A DNA stretch of 64,000 nucleotides from the NCBI RefSeq assembly GCF_029167625.1, contig NZ_CP119145.1:4898001-4962000 (forward strand), written 5' to 3'. Origin of the DNA: Streptomyces sp. AM 4-1-1 (GTDB lineage Bacteria > Actinomycetota > Actinomycetes > Streptomycetales > Streptomycetaceae). The notes below the pieces were generated by a model. The model ran no database searches, was not told the DNA's origin, and saw nothing but the letters and a program-made list of their open reading frames with translations. The number at the start of each line of letters is the position of its first letter. The stretch's first letter is position 1. A program made the position numbers and the translations under genes. Positions 24,280-32,379 of the stretch are shown piece after piece.

Positions 24280-24501
24280 ATGAGGGACCGGATGCTGAAG
24301 GCTTCGATCAACGCCAGGACCTGGGCGAACACCACGGCCGAAGCGATGAGGCACCGGGCCGACCGGGGGCAGGGCGCGGTCGAGTACATGGGGATCATCG
24401 TGGTCGTGGTGGCGATCATCCTGGTGTTGATGCAGACGAACTTCGGAAGCGCCATCGCCGGTGCGATCCAGAACCAGATCAACAGCATCACGGGTGGCTG
24501 A
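24280..24501 (+). CDS. flp: Flp-type major pilin
   Basis: This 73-residue type IVb pilin precursor has a basic leader of about 33 residues ending HRADRG. The cleavage site is RG then QGAVEYMGI, with glutamate at +5 and tyrosine at +6, and a hydrophobic helix (GIIVVVVAIILVLMQTNFG) follows. After processing by the A24 peptidase (28600-29439) it would polymerise into thin Flp fibres. The ATG at 24280 follows GGGAGGGG. A 167-base gap upstream probably carries its own promoter, as major pilins need high expression; I could not define it. Confidence 0.88.
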   Translation: MRDRMLKASINARTWANTTAEAMRHRADRGQGAVEYMGIIVVVVAIILVLMQTNFGSAIAGAIQNQINSITGG

Positions 24502-24516
24502 TAGCAGTCCGCTGCC

Positions 24517-25178
24517 ATGCGCGTGAGGCGGGGCAGGCTTACCCCATCTACATCGTCGTGGTGGCAGGTCTGCTTTTTCTCGCCTTCGCGTATTTCGCCG
24601 TCGGTCAGGCATCGATGAAGAAGAACGAGGCCCAGACCGCCGCGGACGCCGCCGCTCTCGCCGCAGCGCTGGACACGCGCGACGGACTCCGCTGGCCCGG
24701 AACCTTTGACCTCGACGCGTGGACGGATCTGTTGGACGGCCAGGGTGTGGAGGAGGCGGATTCCTGCGGCCAGGCCGACGCCCTCGCCGCGAGGAACGGT
24801 GCCACAGGTATCAGTTGCGAACGGGGTTACCAGCCGTACGTGTCCTACACCGTCACCGTGGAGACCGATACCACAGTCGGTGACTCGGTGATCGAAGGCA
24901 CGAACACGAAGCGAGCGAAGGCAACGGCCAGAGCGGTGATCGAACCTCTTTGCCGCATTGAAGAAGGCCCGGCGCCGACCCCCACCCCGACACCGACGGC
25001 CGGAGACGGCGGCGGGGGCGGACCGGACGACGGTGACGACGAGGACGGAAAGGACGGAGAGGACGACCACATGTACAAGATCACGTGTGATCGCGGCAGC
25101 TTCGACGTCGATCCGAAGCACCTTGCCGACCTACCGGTCCTGGCAGATCTGTTCTCCGTCCATCTGGCCGACGAGTAA
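24517..25178 (+). CDS. TadG-like pilus assembly protein, apparent -1 frameshift at the 5' end
   Basis: From about 24534 the frame encodes QAYPIYIVVVAGLLFLAF and an Ala-rich segment (QTAADAAALAAAL) typical of the TadG/Tad N-terminal domain, then an extracellular domain with four cysteines, a PTPTPTPT linker, an acidic Gly/Asp/Glu patch and a short C-terminal end. This frame has no ATG, GTG or TTG between the flp stop and the transmembrane helix; the first in-frame GTGs lie inside the helix. ATG 24517 (MRVRRG) is one base out of frame, and adding one G in the GGGG run at 24529-24533 would join it to QAYPIY. Either a true frameshift, a sequencing error, or a non-standard start is involved. Confidence 0.6.
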
Positions 25179-25205
25179 GTGAACGACATCGAGAGGAACG
25201 CGCCC

Positions 25206-25790
25206 ATGCGTGCAGCCACGACCCGGACTCGCCTCAAGGCGACTGCTGCGGTCGCCACCGCCGTAGCCATGGCTGTCGTGCTGACAGCTTGTGGAGGCGA
25301 TGACGGAAAGGACAAGGCCGACAGCAAGGCAGAGCAGTCCCCGACGGTCGCCGACAAGAAGAACAAGGCACCGGCAACGGAGAGCGACGATTCCGAGGTC
25401 CTGGCCACGATCAAGAACGGCGACGGTATCGAACTCGTCGTCAACTCGGCCAAACGTGACGCGGGCGGGTTCGTCACGGTGAAGGGCAGTGTGAAGAACG
25501 GATCGAAGCGGAACTTCACTGCCCCCGGCTGGCAGGGAAGTGAACGGGAACTCCTGAGCAACGGTGCCTCTCTGGCCGGTTCTTCCTTGGTGGATCAGGC
25601 GGGAAAGAAGCGGTACCTGATCCTGCGCGACACGGACGGCCGGTGCCTCTGCACCAAGTTCGTGGCCGGGATCGCGGCCGATACGACAGCGACGTTCTTC
25701 GCCCAGTTCCCGGCCCCGCCCCAGACCACCACCGAAGTCGACTTCCAGATCCCCACCATGCCCACCGCGACCATTCAGATCAGCGGGTGA
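25206..25790 (+). CDS. Lipoprotein of unknown function in the Tad locus
   Basis: The 194-residue predicted lipoprotein has a basic start, a hydrophobic stretch (VATAVAMAVVLTACGG) and the lipobox LTAC at about residues 30-33, so it should be anchored to the outer face of the membrane. The mature part begins with a charged Lys/Asp/Ser linker and continues as a beta-rich domain with a CLC motif (GRCLCTKFVAG). The ATG at 25206 has GAGAGGAA upstream; a GTG at 25179 directly after the TadG stop is an alternative. It pairs with the OmpA-domain gene that follows and may help attach the pilus to the wall. No function is known. Confidence 0.75.
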   Translation: MRAATTRTRLKATAAVATAVAMAVVLTACGGDDGKDKADSKAEQSPTVADKKNKAPATESDDSEVLATIKNGDGIELVVNSAKRDAGGFVTVKGSVKNGSKRNFTAPGWQGSERELLSNGASLAGSSLVDQAGKKRYLILRDTDGRCLCTKFVAGIAADTTATFFAQFPAPPQTTTEVDFQIPTMPTATIQISG

Positions 25791-25798
25791 CGGCCACC

Positions 25799-26521
25799 AT
25801 GAAACCCACACGCCCCCCACGCGAGCTCCCCCGATCCCGGACCAGGACCCAGCCACAGACCCAGCCACAGACCCAGCCACAGACCCAGCCACAGGCCCGG
25901 TCCCATCGTTTCCGCGTCCACGTCCTGGCCGCCGCCGTGGTGCTCGGCGCGACCGCCTTCTGGGGTACGGGCATCGCCCCCGCCGCCGCCGACGACAACC
26001 CCACCGCCGTCCCCGAAGCGTCCCCTCCGGTCAAGGTCGATCAGAACGCCCCCGGCCTGATGCTCGGTGACGGCGCCACCCTCGGGGACATCCGGGTGCT
26101 GGACATCAAGTCCGTGGTCGAGGACATGGGCGGCGACGAGCGGCGCGAGGACACCAACGCAAGCGTCAAGTTCGCGCTCCAGGCCGAGGTCCTCTTCGGC
26201 AAGGACAGCGCGAAGCTGAGCGGCGAGGCCAACTCCCGTATCGCCGCCATCGCGGAAGAGATCAAGAAGCAGGACGCCACCCGCATCCGCGTCTTCGGCT
26301 TCACCGACAACCTCGGTTCGGCCGCCCACGGCGACGTACTCTCCAAACAGCGCGCCGACGCCGTCCAGGCCGTCCTCTCGACACAGGTGCCGAACGTCAC
26401 CTTCGAGATCCGGGGCTACGGCGAGCAGTACCCGATCTCCGACAACAGCACCGAAGAGGGCCGCAAGAAGAACCGCCGGGTCGAGGTCTCCTTCCCCCGC
26501 GGCGGAGGGGCGGGCAACTGA
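25799..26521 (+). CDS. OmpA-family peptidoglycan-binding protein with TQPQ repeats
   Basis: The 240-residue exported protein has a basic N-terminus with four TQPQ repeats, a hydrophobic signal or anchor (HVLAAAVVLGATAFWGTG), and a C-terminal OmpA domain (about residues 125-235). Peptidoglycan-binding residues are visible in VFGFTDNLGSAAHGDVLSKQRA and in NRRVEVSF; the former is given here in parts as FGFTDNLG and LSKQRADAV. OmpA domains bind diaminopimelate in the wall. The protein may anchor the pilus system to peptidoglycan, standing in for the outer-membrane parts used by Gram-negatives. A GTG at 25787 overlapping the previous stop is an alternative start. Confidence 0.82.
   Translation: MKPTRPPRELPRSRTRTQPQTQPQTQPQTQPQARSHRFRVHVLAAAVVLGATAFWGTGIAPAAADDNPTAVPEASPPVKVDQNAPGLMLGDGATLGDIRVLDIKSVVEDMGGDERREDTNASVKFALQAEVLFGKDSAKLSGEANSRIAAIAEEIKKQDATRIRVFGFTDNLGSAAHGDVLSKQRADAVQAVLSTQVPNVTFEIRGYGEQYPISDNSTEEGRKKNRRVEVSFPRGGGAGN
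25847..25894 (+). repeat. Four exact 12-bp units in the OmpA-family gene
   Basis: The unit ACCCAGCCACAG is repeated four times without change, encoding TQPQ four times in the cytosolic N-terminus. Exact identity suggests recent expansion. Confidence 0.95.
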
Positions 26522-26633
26522 CAGGCGGGCGGCTGACGGGCAACTGACGGGCGCGGGCCGTCGCCCCGACGCGTACGGCAGCGTTCCGCCTCACCGCTGA
26601 GCCGCTGCCGATTCCTTAGTCCGCTCCCTCGTC

Positions 26634-26780
26634 CTGCCCATGCGCCCACCCCCTCGCCCGCCCCCCGCCCTGCCCACGCGCCCGGCCTCCTCGCCCGCCC
26701 CTTCGTCCTGCCCATGCGCCCGGCCTCCCCGCCCACCCCTCACCTGCCCATGCGCCCGACCCCTCCGCCCGGCCCGCGCG
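26634..26780 (+). repeat. Four imperfect 36-38 bp tandem units in an intergenic region
   Basis: Copies start with CTGCCCATGCGCCC or CTGCCCACGCGCCC at 26634, 26670, 26708 and 26744, followed by C-rich filler (CTCGCCCGCCCC-like). They occupy most of the gap between the OmpA-family gene and the membrane glycosyltransferase, ending just upstream of the latter's -10 element. Confidence 0.8.
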
Positions 26781-26791
26781 CCCCCGCCGGA

Positions 26792-26797
26792 CATAAT
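26792..26797 (+). promoter_or_regulatory. -10 element of a probable leaderless transcript
   Basis: CATAAT lies six bases upstream of the ATG at 26804 and there is no purine-rich ribosome binding site. Transcription would start at or next to the initiation codon. Confidence 0.6.
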
Positions 26798-26803
26798 CGC
26801 CGC

Positions 26804-28075
26804 ATGCCCGAGGAAGACGGCCCCTCAGCCACCCCCACGTCACCCCCCACCCCCACCCACCTGCGCATACGCCCCTCGGGTGGTCCCACGACCCGCTTCC
26901 CCCACTACCACCCCCACCGCGCCCCGCTCCGGGACCGCGCCACCGCCGCCCTCGCCTCGGCCGGCCCGGCGCTCGGGGCGTACGCGGCCGTGCGGGCCCT
27001 CGGGCTCCTCACCTTCTGGATCGCCGCCTCCGCCACCGGGAAGGACGCCTTCCGTCTGCTGACCGGGCGCTGGGACTCCGTCTGGTACCAGCGGATCGCC
27101 GAACACGGCTACCGCTACTCCGTCACCCTGCCCGACGGAACCGTCCACTCCGACCTCGCCTTCTTCCCCCTCCTCCCGGCCCTGGAGCGCGGGATCGCCC
27201 AGATCACCCCGCTCGACCTGGCGGGCGCGGGGCTGCTGATCGCCTGGGTGGCCGCCCTGGTCGCCGCCTGGGGAATCCACGCCGTCGGCGCGCACCTCTT
27301 CGGACGGCGGACCGGGATCGTGCTGGCCGCGCTGTGGGGCGTCTACCCGACGGCGTTCGTACAGTCGATGGCGTACACGGAGACGCTGTTCACGGCGCTC
27401 GCCGCCTGGGCCCTGTACGCCGTGCTGACCGGCCGGTGGATCGTGGCGGGGGGTCTGTGCGTAGTGACGGGGCTGACCCGGCCGTCCGCCGCGGCGCTCG
27501 TCGCCGCCCTCGCGATCACCGCGGTCGCGGCACTCGTACGGGAGTGCCGGGCGGATTCGTACGACGGCCTCCTCCCCGTCCTGCGCCGCAACGCCCGCAT
27601 GGTGGTCGGGGTGTGTCTCGCGCCGCTGGGCTGGCTGGCGTACGTGGTGTTCGTCGCCGTACGGGAGGGCCGCCCGTTCGCGTACTTCGACGTGCAGGCC
27701 CAGTGGGGCAACAGCATCGACGGCGGCCGGGCCCTCGCCGCCTTCGTCCTCGGCCTTCCGCTGCCCGCCGCGCTCGGCCTGTGCGCGGCGCTGGGACTCG
27801 TCGGGTGGGTGGTGTGCCTGTGCGTACGGCAGCGGCAGCCGCTTCCCGTACTCGTCTACTGCGTCGCCGTGGTCGTCATCTCGCTGATCGGCTCGGGCTA
27901 CTTCGGATCGAGGCCCCGCCTGATGATGCCCGCCTTCCCGCTGCTCCTGCCGGCGGCGGTCGCGCTGGCCCGGACGCGCGGCGGCACGGCCCGTGCGGTC
28001 ACGGTCATCGGCGTGCTCGCCGCCGCGTCGGCCGGGTACGGGGCCTGGACGCTGCTCGGCCCCGGCCCGCCCTGA
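26804..28075 (+). CDS. PIG-V-like membrane mannosyltransferase
   Basis: The 423-residue polytopic protein (about 9-10 helices) resembles the PIG-V/GT-C mannosyltransferase group. A cytosolic Pro-rich N-terminus precedes the first helix. The first external loop carries RWDSVWYQRIAEHGY, a typical GT-C WD/Y motif, followed by DLAFFPLLPALERG. It probably transfers a mannose or other sugar from a polyprenyl phosphate donor outside the membrane, perhaps in protein or pilus glycosylation given its place in the Tad region. The ATG at 26804 is supported by the leaderless -10 element. Substrate is inferred only. Confidence 0.72.
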   Translation: MPEEDGPSATPTSPPTPTHLRIRPSGGPTTRFPHYHPHRAPLRDRATAALASAGPALGAYAAVRALGLLTFWIAASATGKDAFRLLTGRWDSVWYQRIAEHGYRYSVTLPDGTVHSDLAFFPLLPALERGIAQITPLDLAGAGLLIAWVAALVAAWGIHAVGAHLFGRRTGIVLAALWGVYPTAFVQSMAYTETLFTALAAWALYAVLTGRWIVAGGLCVVTGLTRPSAAALVAALAITAVAALVRECRADSYDGLLPVLRRNARMVVGVCLAPLGWLAYVVFVAVREGRPFAYFDVQAQWGNSIDGGRALAAFVLGLPLPAALGLCAALGLVGWVVCLCVRQRQPLPVLVYCVAVVVISLIGSGYFGSRPRLMMPAFPLLLPAAVALARTRGGTARAVTVIGVLAAASAGYGAWTLLGPGPP

Positions 28076-28082
28076 CAGGCCG

Positions 28083-28511
28083 TCACGTCACCTGCTCCGA
28101 CGGGCCGTCGGGAGGACCAGTAGGACGCGACGGCTCCGGCGCGTCGACCCGGACCCGTATCCGGGTCCCCGGCCGCAGCCCCCACGCGTCCATCGTCCCG
28201 GCCGCCGACTCCACCACATGCCGGGCCCGCGGCCGGGGCAGCCCGAGCCGTCCCGGCCTCATCGTGCGGACCGCCAGCACCCGGAACTTCCGGTCCAGAT
28301 ACGCCACATCGATGGCGAACCGCATCCGGAAGGTGTGGACCCCGCCGCACGGCGTGAGCAACAGCGCGCCGTCGACCCCGTCCCGGCCGAGCAGCCCACG
28401 CGTCCGTGCCCGGTACGAGGCCGCGATCCGCACCGGCACCTCCACCCCCGGCCCCTCCGCCGCACCCCGCACCACCGTCAACGTCCCACCGCCGTCGCGC
28501 CATCGCCGCAT
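28083..28511 (-). CDS. DUF192 family protein
   Basis: The 142-residue DUF192 protein carries the family core, including TRGLLGRDGVDGALLLTPCGG, seen in parts as RTRGLLGRDG and GALLLTPCGGVHTFRM, and IDVAYLDRKFRVLAVR. Function is unknown. Here it lies between the membrane glycosyltransferase and the prepilin peptidase, convergent to the former and divergent from the latter. It starts at ATG 28511, seven bases after a TAGAGT -10 element, so it is probably leaderless. It lacks a signal peptide, unlike many DUF192 proteins. Confidence 0.82.
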   Translation of the reverse strand: MRRWRDGGGTLTVVRGAAEGPGVEVPVRIAASYRARTRGLLGRDGVDGALLLTPCGGVHTFRMRFAIDVAYLDRKFRVLAVRTMRPGRLGLPRPRARHVVESAAGTMDAWGLRPGTRIRVRVDAPEPSRPTGPPDGPSEQVT

Positions 28512-28518
28512 GGCGACG

Positions 28519-28524
28519 ACTCTA
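28519..28524 (-). promoter_or_regulatory. -10 element of the DUF192 gene, leaderless geometry
   Basis: TAGAGT on the minus strand is followed by seven bases and then the ATG at 28511. Confidence 0.6.
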
Positions 28525-28586
28525 ACGACCTCCCCCAGCACGGGCGGCGGACTCCCGCCGCCCTACGACTGCCGTGGGCGGGCCGT

Positions 28587-28592
28587 TAGGGT
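28587..28592 (+). promoter_or_regulatory. -10 element of the prepilin peptidase gene, leaderless geometry
   Basis: TAGGGT on the plus strand is followed by seven bases and then the GTG at 28600. This supports that start codon. Confidence 0.6.
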
Positions 28593-28599
28593 CGGGCGT

Positions 28600-29439
28600 G
28601 TGTTAGCCACGCTGACAGCGGTCGCCGCGCTCTGGGGCGCCGCCACCGGACTGCTGCTCCCACGCGCCGCCTACCGCCTCGCAGTCCCCCCGGACGAGCC
28701 CTGGCGCACCACCTGCCCGGCGGACCACCCGCTCACCGGCCCGGCGTGGGGCTGGCTCGGCACTGCCCGGTGCGCCGTGTGCGCGACGCAGGCCGGCGCG
28801 GCCACCTCTCCGGCCACGGAGTCCCCTCCGGCGACCGAAGCACCGCCCGCCTCCGCTACCACCGCCGACGCGCGGCGACGGGTGCCGACAGCCCGGCGGT
28901 ACGCCCCCTCGGCGCTCCTCCCCGTCGTCACCGCCCTCGTCTGCGCCGCGCTCGCCGCCGCCACCGGGGCGCGGCCCGAACTCGCCGTCTGGCTGCTGCT
29001 CACCCCCGTCGCCGTGCTCCTCGCGGCCGTGGACCACCGGGTCCACCGGCTGCCGGACCGGCTGACCCTGCCGCTGGCCGCCCTGGCCGCCGTCCTGCTG
29101 GGCGGCGCCGCGCTCCTGCCGGGCCACGGTGGCTCGTGGACGTCCGCACTGCTGGGCGGCGCCGTGCTGGGCGCGTTCTATCTCCTGCTCTTCCTGATCA
29201 ACCCGAACGGGATGGGCTTCGGGGACGTCAAGCTGGCACCGGCGCTGGGAGCGGCGCTCGGCTGGTACGGGTGGGCGGTGCTGTTCGCCGGAGGGTTCGC
29301 CGGGTTCCTGCTCGGCGCGCTGTACGGATGCGGGCTGATGGCGCTGCGGCGGGCGGGGCGAGGGACGGGCATCCCGTTCGGCCCGTTCATGATCGCGGGA
29401 GCGCTGGCCGGGATGCTGCTCGGCGCCGCCGGAGCCTGA
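28600..29439 (+). CDS. Prepilin peptidase (A24 family, TadV/CpaA-like)
   Basis: This 279-residue membrane aspartyl protease cuts prepilin leaders. The two catalytic aspartates are in AAVDHRVHRLPDRLTLP and GMGFGDVKLAPALG (GxGD motif). A CPADHP..CAVC segment after the first helix recalls the zinc site of bifunctional prepilin peptidases, but the methyltransferase domain is not complete. An Ala/Pro/Thr-rich loop of about 40 residues (ATSPATESPPATEAPPAS) follows. It is expected to process Flp, TadE1 and TadE2. It is transcribed separately from the main Tad operon, from its own probable leaderless promoter. Confidence 0.88.
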   Translation: MLATLTAVAALWGAATGLLLPRAAYRLAVPPDEPWRTTCPADHPLTGPAWGWLGTARCAVCATQAGAATSPATESPPATEAPPASATTADARRRVPTARRYAPSALLPVVTALVCAALAAATGARPELAVWLLLTPVAVLLAAVDHRVHRLPDRLTLPLAALAAVLLGGAALLPGHGGSWTSALLGGAVLGAFYLLLFLINPNGMGFGDVKLAPALGAALGWYGWAVLFAGGFAGFLLGALYGCGLMALRRAGRGTGIPFGPFMIAGALAGMLLGAAGA

Positions 29440-29715
29440 ACCGCCCGGCCGCCCCGCGCGTACCCGCCCGGCTTCACGTACCGCCGCACTCGAAATCCGC
29501 TCCGGTCCAGGCTCCGCGCAAGGCCCCCACCCCGCGCCCCGCGCAAGGCCCGCGCCCCGCCTCCACGTAAAAGCCCGCGTAAAGCCCCGCCCCCGCGCCG
29601 AGCCCGCCACTCCGCTCCCGCGTCAAGTCCGCGCCCCGCCGCGTCCGCCCCGTTCTCCGGGGCTCCGACGGCCCGGAAATCCCGGTCCGCAGCGGAGTCC
29701 CGCGAATCCGGAGAG

Positions 29716-29818
29716 TAGTTGTGGCATGGCGTGGCACGCAGCAGTACTTACGAAGGGTTATGGTGGAAGCCCCCCCTCGGGCCGGTCCGTATCCCCCCCA
29801 CGGACCGGCCCGTTTTTT
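29716..29818 (+). ncRNA. Probable small RNA with intrinsic terminator and C7 runs
   Basis: A 13-bp perfect stem (29778-29790 with 29800-29812) carries a loop with seven consecutive C (29793-29799) and is followed by six T (29813-29818), a rare textbook terminator for this organism. A second C7 run lies at 29770-29776. No gene on the plus strand ends nearby (the peptidase stop is 370 bases upstream), so the terminator probably ends a short RNA. Two C runs and a terminator recall the actinobacterial 6C RNA family. I could not place the first run in a hairpin loop, so that assignment is tentative. The 5' end is a guess. The rest of the 29440-29890 gap is C-rich with nothing else clear. Confidence 0.5.
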
Positions 29819-29890
29819 GTCCCGGATGCCGTCAGGCTCCTGACAGGGGCCGCCAGGTCGCACCAGAGCCCGTCAGGGCCCTACGGAGCC

Positions 29891-30979
29891 TCAGGAGCGG
29901 TCGGCCCAGATGTTGGTGCCCGCGGTGTCCACGGCGAACGTGTCGATCTCCGTCAGCTCGTCGGCCGAGAGGGCGGGACCCGCCAGCGCCGCGACGTTCT
30001 CCTCCAGCTGGCGCACGCTCGACGCGCCGATCAGGGCGGACGTCATGCGGCTGTCCCTCAGCACCCAGTTCAGCGCCAGCTGGGCCAGGGACTGGCCGCG
30101 CCGCCGGGCGATGTCGTTCAGCCCGTTCAGCCGGCGGACCACCTCGTCCGAGAGCAGCCCCGGGTCGAGGGACTTGCCCTGCGTCGCCCGTGAACCCTCC
30201 GGGATGCCCTTCAGGTACTTGCCGGTCAGCAGCCCCTGGGCCAGCGGTACGAAGGAGATGCAGCCCATCCCCGCCGTCTCCAGCGTGTCGAGGAGGCCGT
30301 CGTCCTCGATCCAGCGGTTGATCATCGAGTAGGACGGCTGGTGGATCAGCGCGGGGACGCCCATCTCCTTGAGCAGCCGGGCCGCCTCGGCGGTCTGCTC
30401 CGCGTTGTACGAGGAGACGCCCACGTACAACGCCTTGCCCTGCTGTACGGCGGAGGCCAGCGCGCCCATCGTCTCCTGGAGCGGGGTGTCGGGGTCGAAG
30501 CGGTGCGAGTAGAAGATGTCGACGTGATCGAGCCCCATCCGCTTCAGGGACGCGTCCAGCGACGACAGCAGATACTTGCGGGAGCCCCACTCGCCGTACG
30601 GGCCCGGGTGCATGTCGTACCCCGCCTTGGTGGAGACGACCAGCTCGTCCCGGTACGGGGCGAAGTCCTGCCGGAAGATCTTCCCGAAGTTCAGCTCGGC
30701 CGATCCGGGCGGCGGCCCGTAGTTGTTCGCCAGGTCGAAGTGGGTCACCCCGAGGTCGAAGGCGCGGCGCAGGATCGCCCGCTGGGAGTCGAGCGTGCGG
30801 TCGTCGCCGAAGTTGTGCCACAGACCGAGGGAGACGGCGGGCAGCTTGAGACCGCTGCGACCGGCGCGGCGGTACTCGATGGAGTCGTAGCGCGATCCGG
30901 CGGCACGGTAGAGGCCGGCGGGGGCGGACGGAGCGGCAGCGGAATCGGGGGAGGCAGAGGAAGCGGAAGAATCAGTCAC
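29891..30979 (-). CDS. Aldo/keto reductase (YghZ/Mgr-like, glyceraldehyde 3-phosphate reductase type)
   Basis: The 362-residue NADPH-dependent TIM-barrel reductase has the tetrad in FDLANNYG (Asp, Tyr), STKAGYDM (Lys) and YSHRFDPDT (His). The NADP-binding SALIGASSVRQLEEN is near the C-terminus. Overall resemblance is to the Kv-beta/YghZ group, which reduces L-glyceraldehyde 3-phosphate and other aldehydes. The GTG at 30979 (VTDSSASS) was chosen; longer starts to 31066 exist. The first ~25 residues are Ser/Ala-rich and precede the conserved YRRAGRSGLKLP. Confidence 0.88.
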   Translation of the reverse strand: MTDSSASSASPDSAAAPSAPAGLYRAAGSRYDSIEYRRAGRSGLKLPAVSLGLWHNFGDDRTLDSQRAILRRAFDLGVTHFDLANNYGPPPGSAELNFGKIFRQDFAPYRDELVVSTKAGYDMHPGPYGEWGSRKYLLSSLDASLKRMGLDHVDIFYSHRFDPDTPLQETMGALASAVQQGKALYVGVSSYNAEQTAEAARLLKEMGVPALIHQPSYSMINRWIEDDGLLDTLETAGMGCISFVPLAQGLLTGKYLKGIPEGSRATQGKSLDPGLLSDEVVRRLNGLNDIARRRGQSLAQLALNWVLRDSRMTSALIGASSVRQLEENVAALAGPALSADELTEIDTFAVDTAGTNIWADRS

Positions 30980-31187
30980 GTTTCTCTGCTTATCACGGAC
31001 TTGTGACAGACCGAGCTGGGCCGTGGTCACCCGTGCGCAGTAATGTGGCCGCTTCGGGGATGCCACGACACGGTGCGGCGACGAGCCGGTGCGGGTCGGT
31101 GCGGTGACTCCCCACGGGACGACCCCGTACCCCCGGCGACGGGGAAGGCGGGGTCATGGCCCGCACGGAACCGAGAGGGTGAACTCA

Positions 31188-31949
31188 GTGAACTTGCGCG
31201 ACCTGGTGTACGGGCTCTACGCACGCCGGGTGGAAGCCCGCCTCGATCATGCCCAGGTACCCAAGCACATCGGTGTCATCCTCGACGGCAACCGCCGCTG
31301 GGCCAAGGCGTCCGGCGGTTCGGCCGTGCAGGGCCACCAGGCCGGCGCGGACAAGATCTCGGAACTCCTCGGCTGGTGCAGCGAGAGCAAGGTCGAGGTC
31401 GTCACCCTCTGGCTGCTCTCCACGGACAACTTCGACCGGCCCGAGGCCGAGCTGATCCCGCTCCTCGGCATCATCGAGAACACGGTGCGCAACCTCGCGG
31501 AGGACGGCCGCTGGCGCGTCCACCACGTCGGCACCATGGACCTGCTGCCCGCCCGCACCCAGACCGTCCTCAAGGAGGCGGAACAGGCCACGCTCGACGT
31601 CGACGGGATCATCGTCAACGTGGCCGTCGGCTACGGCGGACGTCAGGAGATCGCGGACGCCGTGCGTTCGCTGCTGATGGAGCACTCCTCCAAGGGGACG
31701 TCCTTCGAGGAGCTGGCGGAGATCGTCTCCACGGACCTGATCTCCGAGCACCTGTACACCCGGGGACAGCCCGACCCGGACCTGGTGATCCGGACCAGTG
31801 GGGAACAGCGTCTCTCCGGCTTCATGCTCTGGCAGAGCGCCCACTCCGAGTACTACTTCTGCGAAGTGTTCTGGCCGGCCTTCCGCAAGGTCGACTTCCT
31901 GCGCGCGCTGCGCGACTACGCGGCCCGCCACCGCCGCTACGGCGCCTGA
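31188..31949 (+). CDS. uppS: Isoprenyl transferase (cis-prenyl diphosphate synthase)
   Basis: This 253-residue cis-prenyltransferase condenses isopentenyl diphosphate with an allylic diphosphate to make the lipid carrier for wall synthesis or a shorter chain. The catalytic aspartate is in [14 protein letters not shown]. Other motifs are [13 protein letters not shown], the C-terminal [19 protein letters not shown] and [12 protein letters not shown]. The GTG at 31188 follows GAGAGGG; a GTG three codons earlier is possible. Streptomycetes usually have more than one such enzyme, so chain length is uncertain. Confidence 0.9.
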   Translation: MNLRDLVYGLYARRVEARLDHAQVPKHIGVILDGNRRWAKASGGSAVQGHQAGADKISELLGWCSESKVEVVTLWLLSTDNFDRPEAELIPLLGIIENTVRNLAEDGRWRVHHVGTMDLLPARTQTVLKEAEQATLDVDGIIVNVAVGYGGRQEIADAVRSLLMEHSSKGTSFEELAEIVSTDLISEHLYTRGQPDPDLVIRTSGEQRLSGFMLWQSAHSEYYFCEVFWPAFRKVDFLRALRDYAARHRRYGA

Positions 31950-32379
31950 CCGCACTCCGGGGCCGGAGCCGCCGGACCGTCGCGGCAGCCGACCGGACAC
32001 ACCCCGGCCGGTACGCCCGGCGTACGCCCGCGCGTCCCACGGCGGTCCCACGGCGGCCACCTCGGGGTCTCCCCGCGTCCACCGGGGCGAATCCGTACCG
32101 TGTCATATGCCCTGGCATGGCTTCACTCGTTCCAGGGAATACCCCTCTCAGGTCGACGTCCGGTCAGGAACCAGGCGGATGTCGTGTCCAAGTGAGCGGC
32201 ATCGGGTCCGCTCGCCCGGGAGGCCCTTTGCACACGAAGGACCGCACGCGCAGTGCGGCCGACGCGGAGGGCCGGAGCTCGGCCCGCGCACCGCGGTCGG
32301 AGCCCGGTCTCTCATCTCCCTTTGGGATGCTCCGCGACACCGTCGCACCCCAACCTCGTCCGAGGGGGTACGTCCTTCC
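31950..32379 (+). other. 430-base gap between isoprenyl transferase and PhoH genes
   Basis: I see no gene here. There are two weak hairpins: CCCTGG with CCAGGG (32110-32137), and GAGCGG with CCGCTC around 32192-32211. A GAGGGGG near 32362 may serve the PhoH start. The PhoH gene probably has its own promoter in this gap. Confidence 0.4.
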
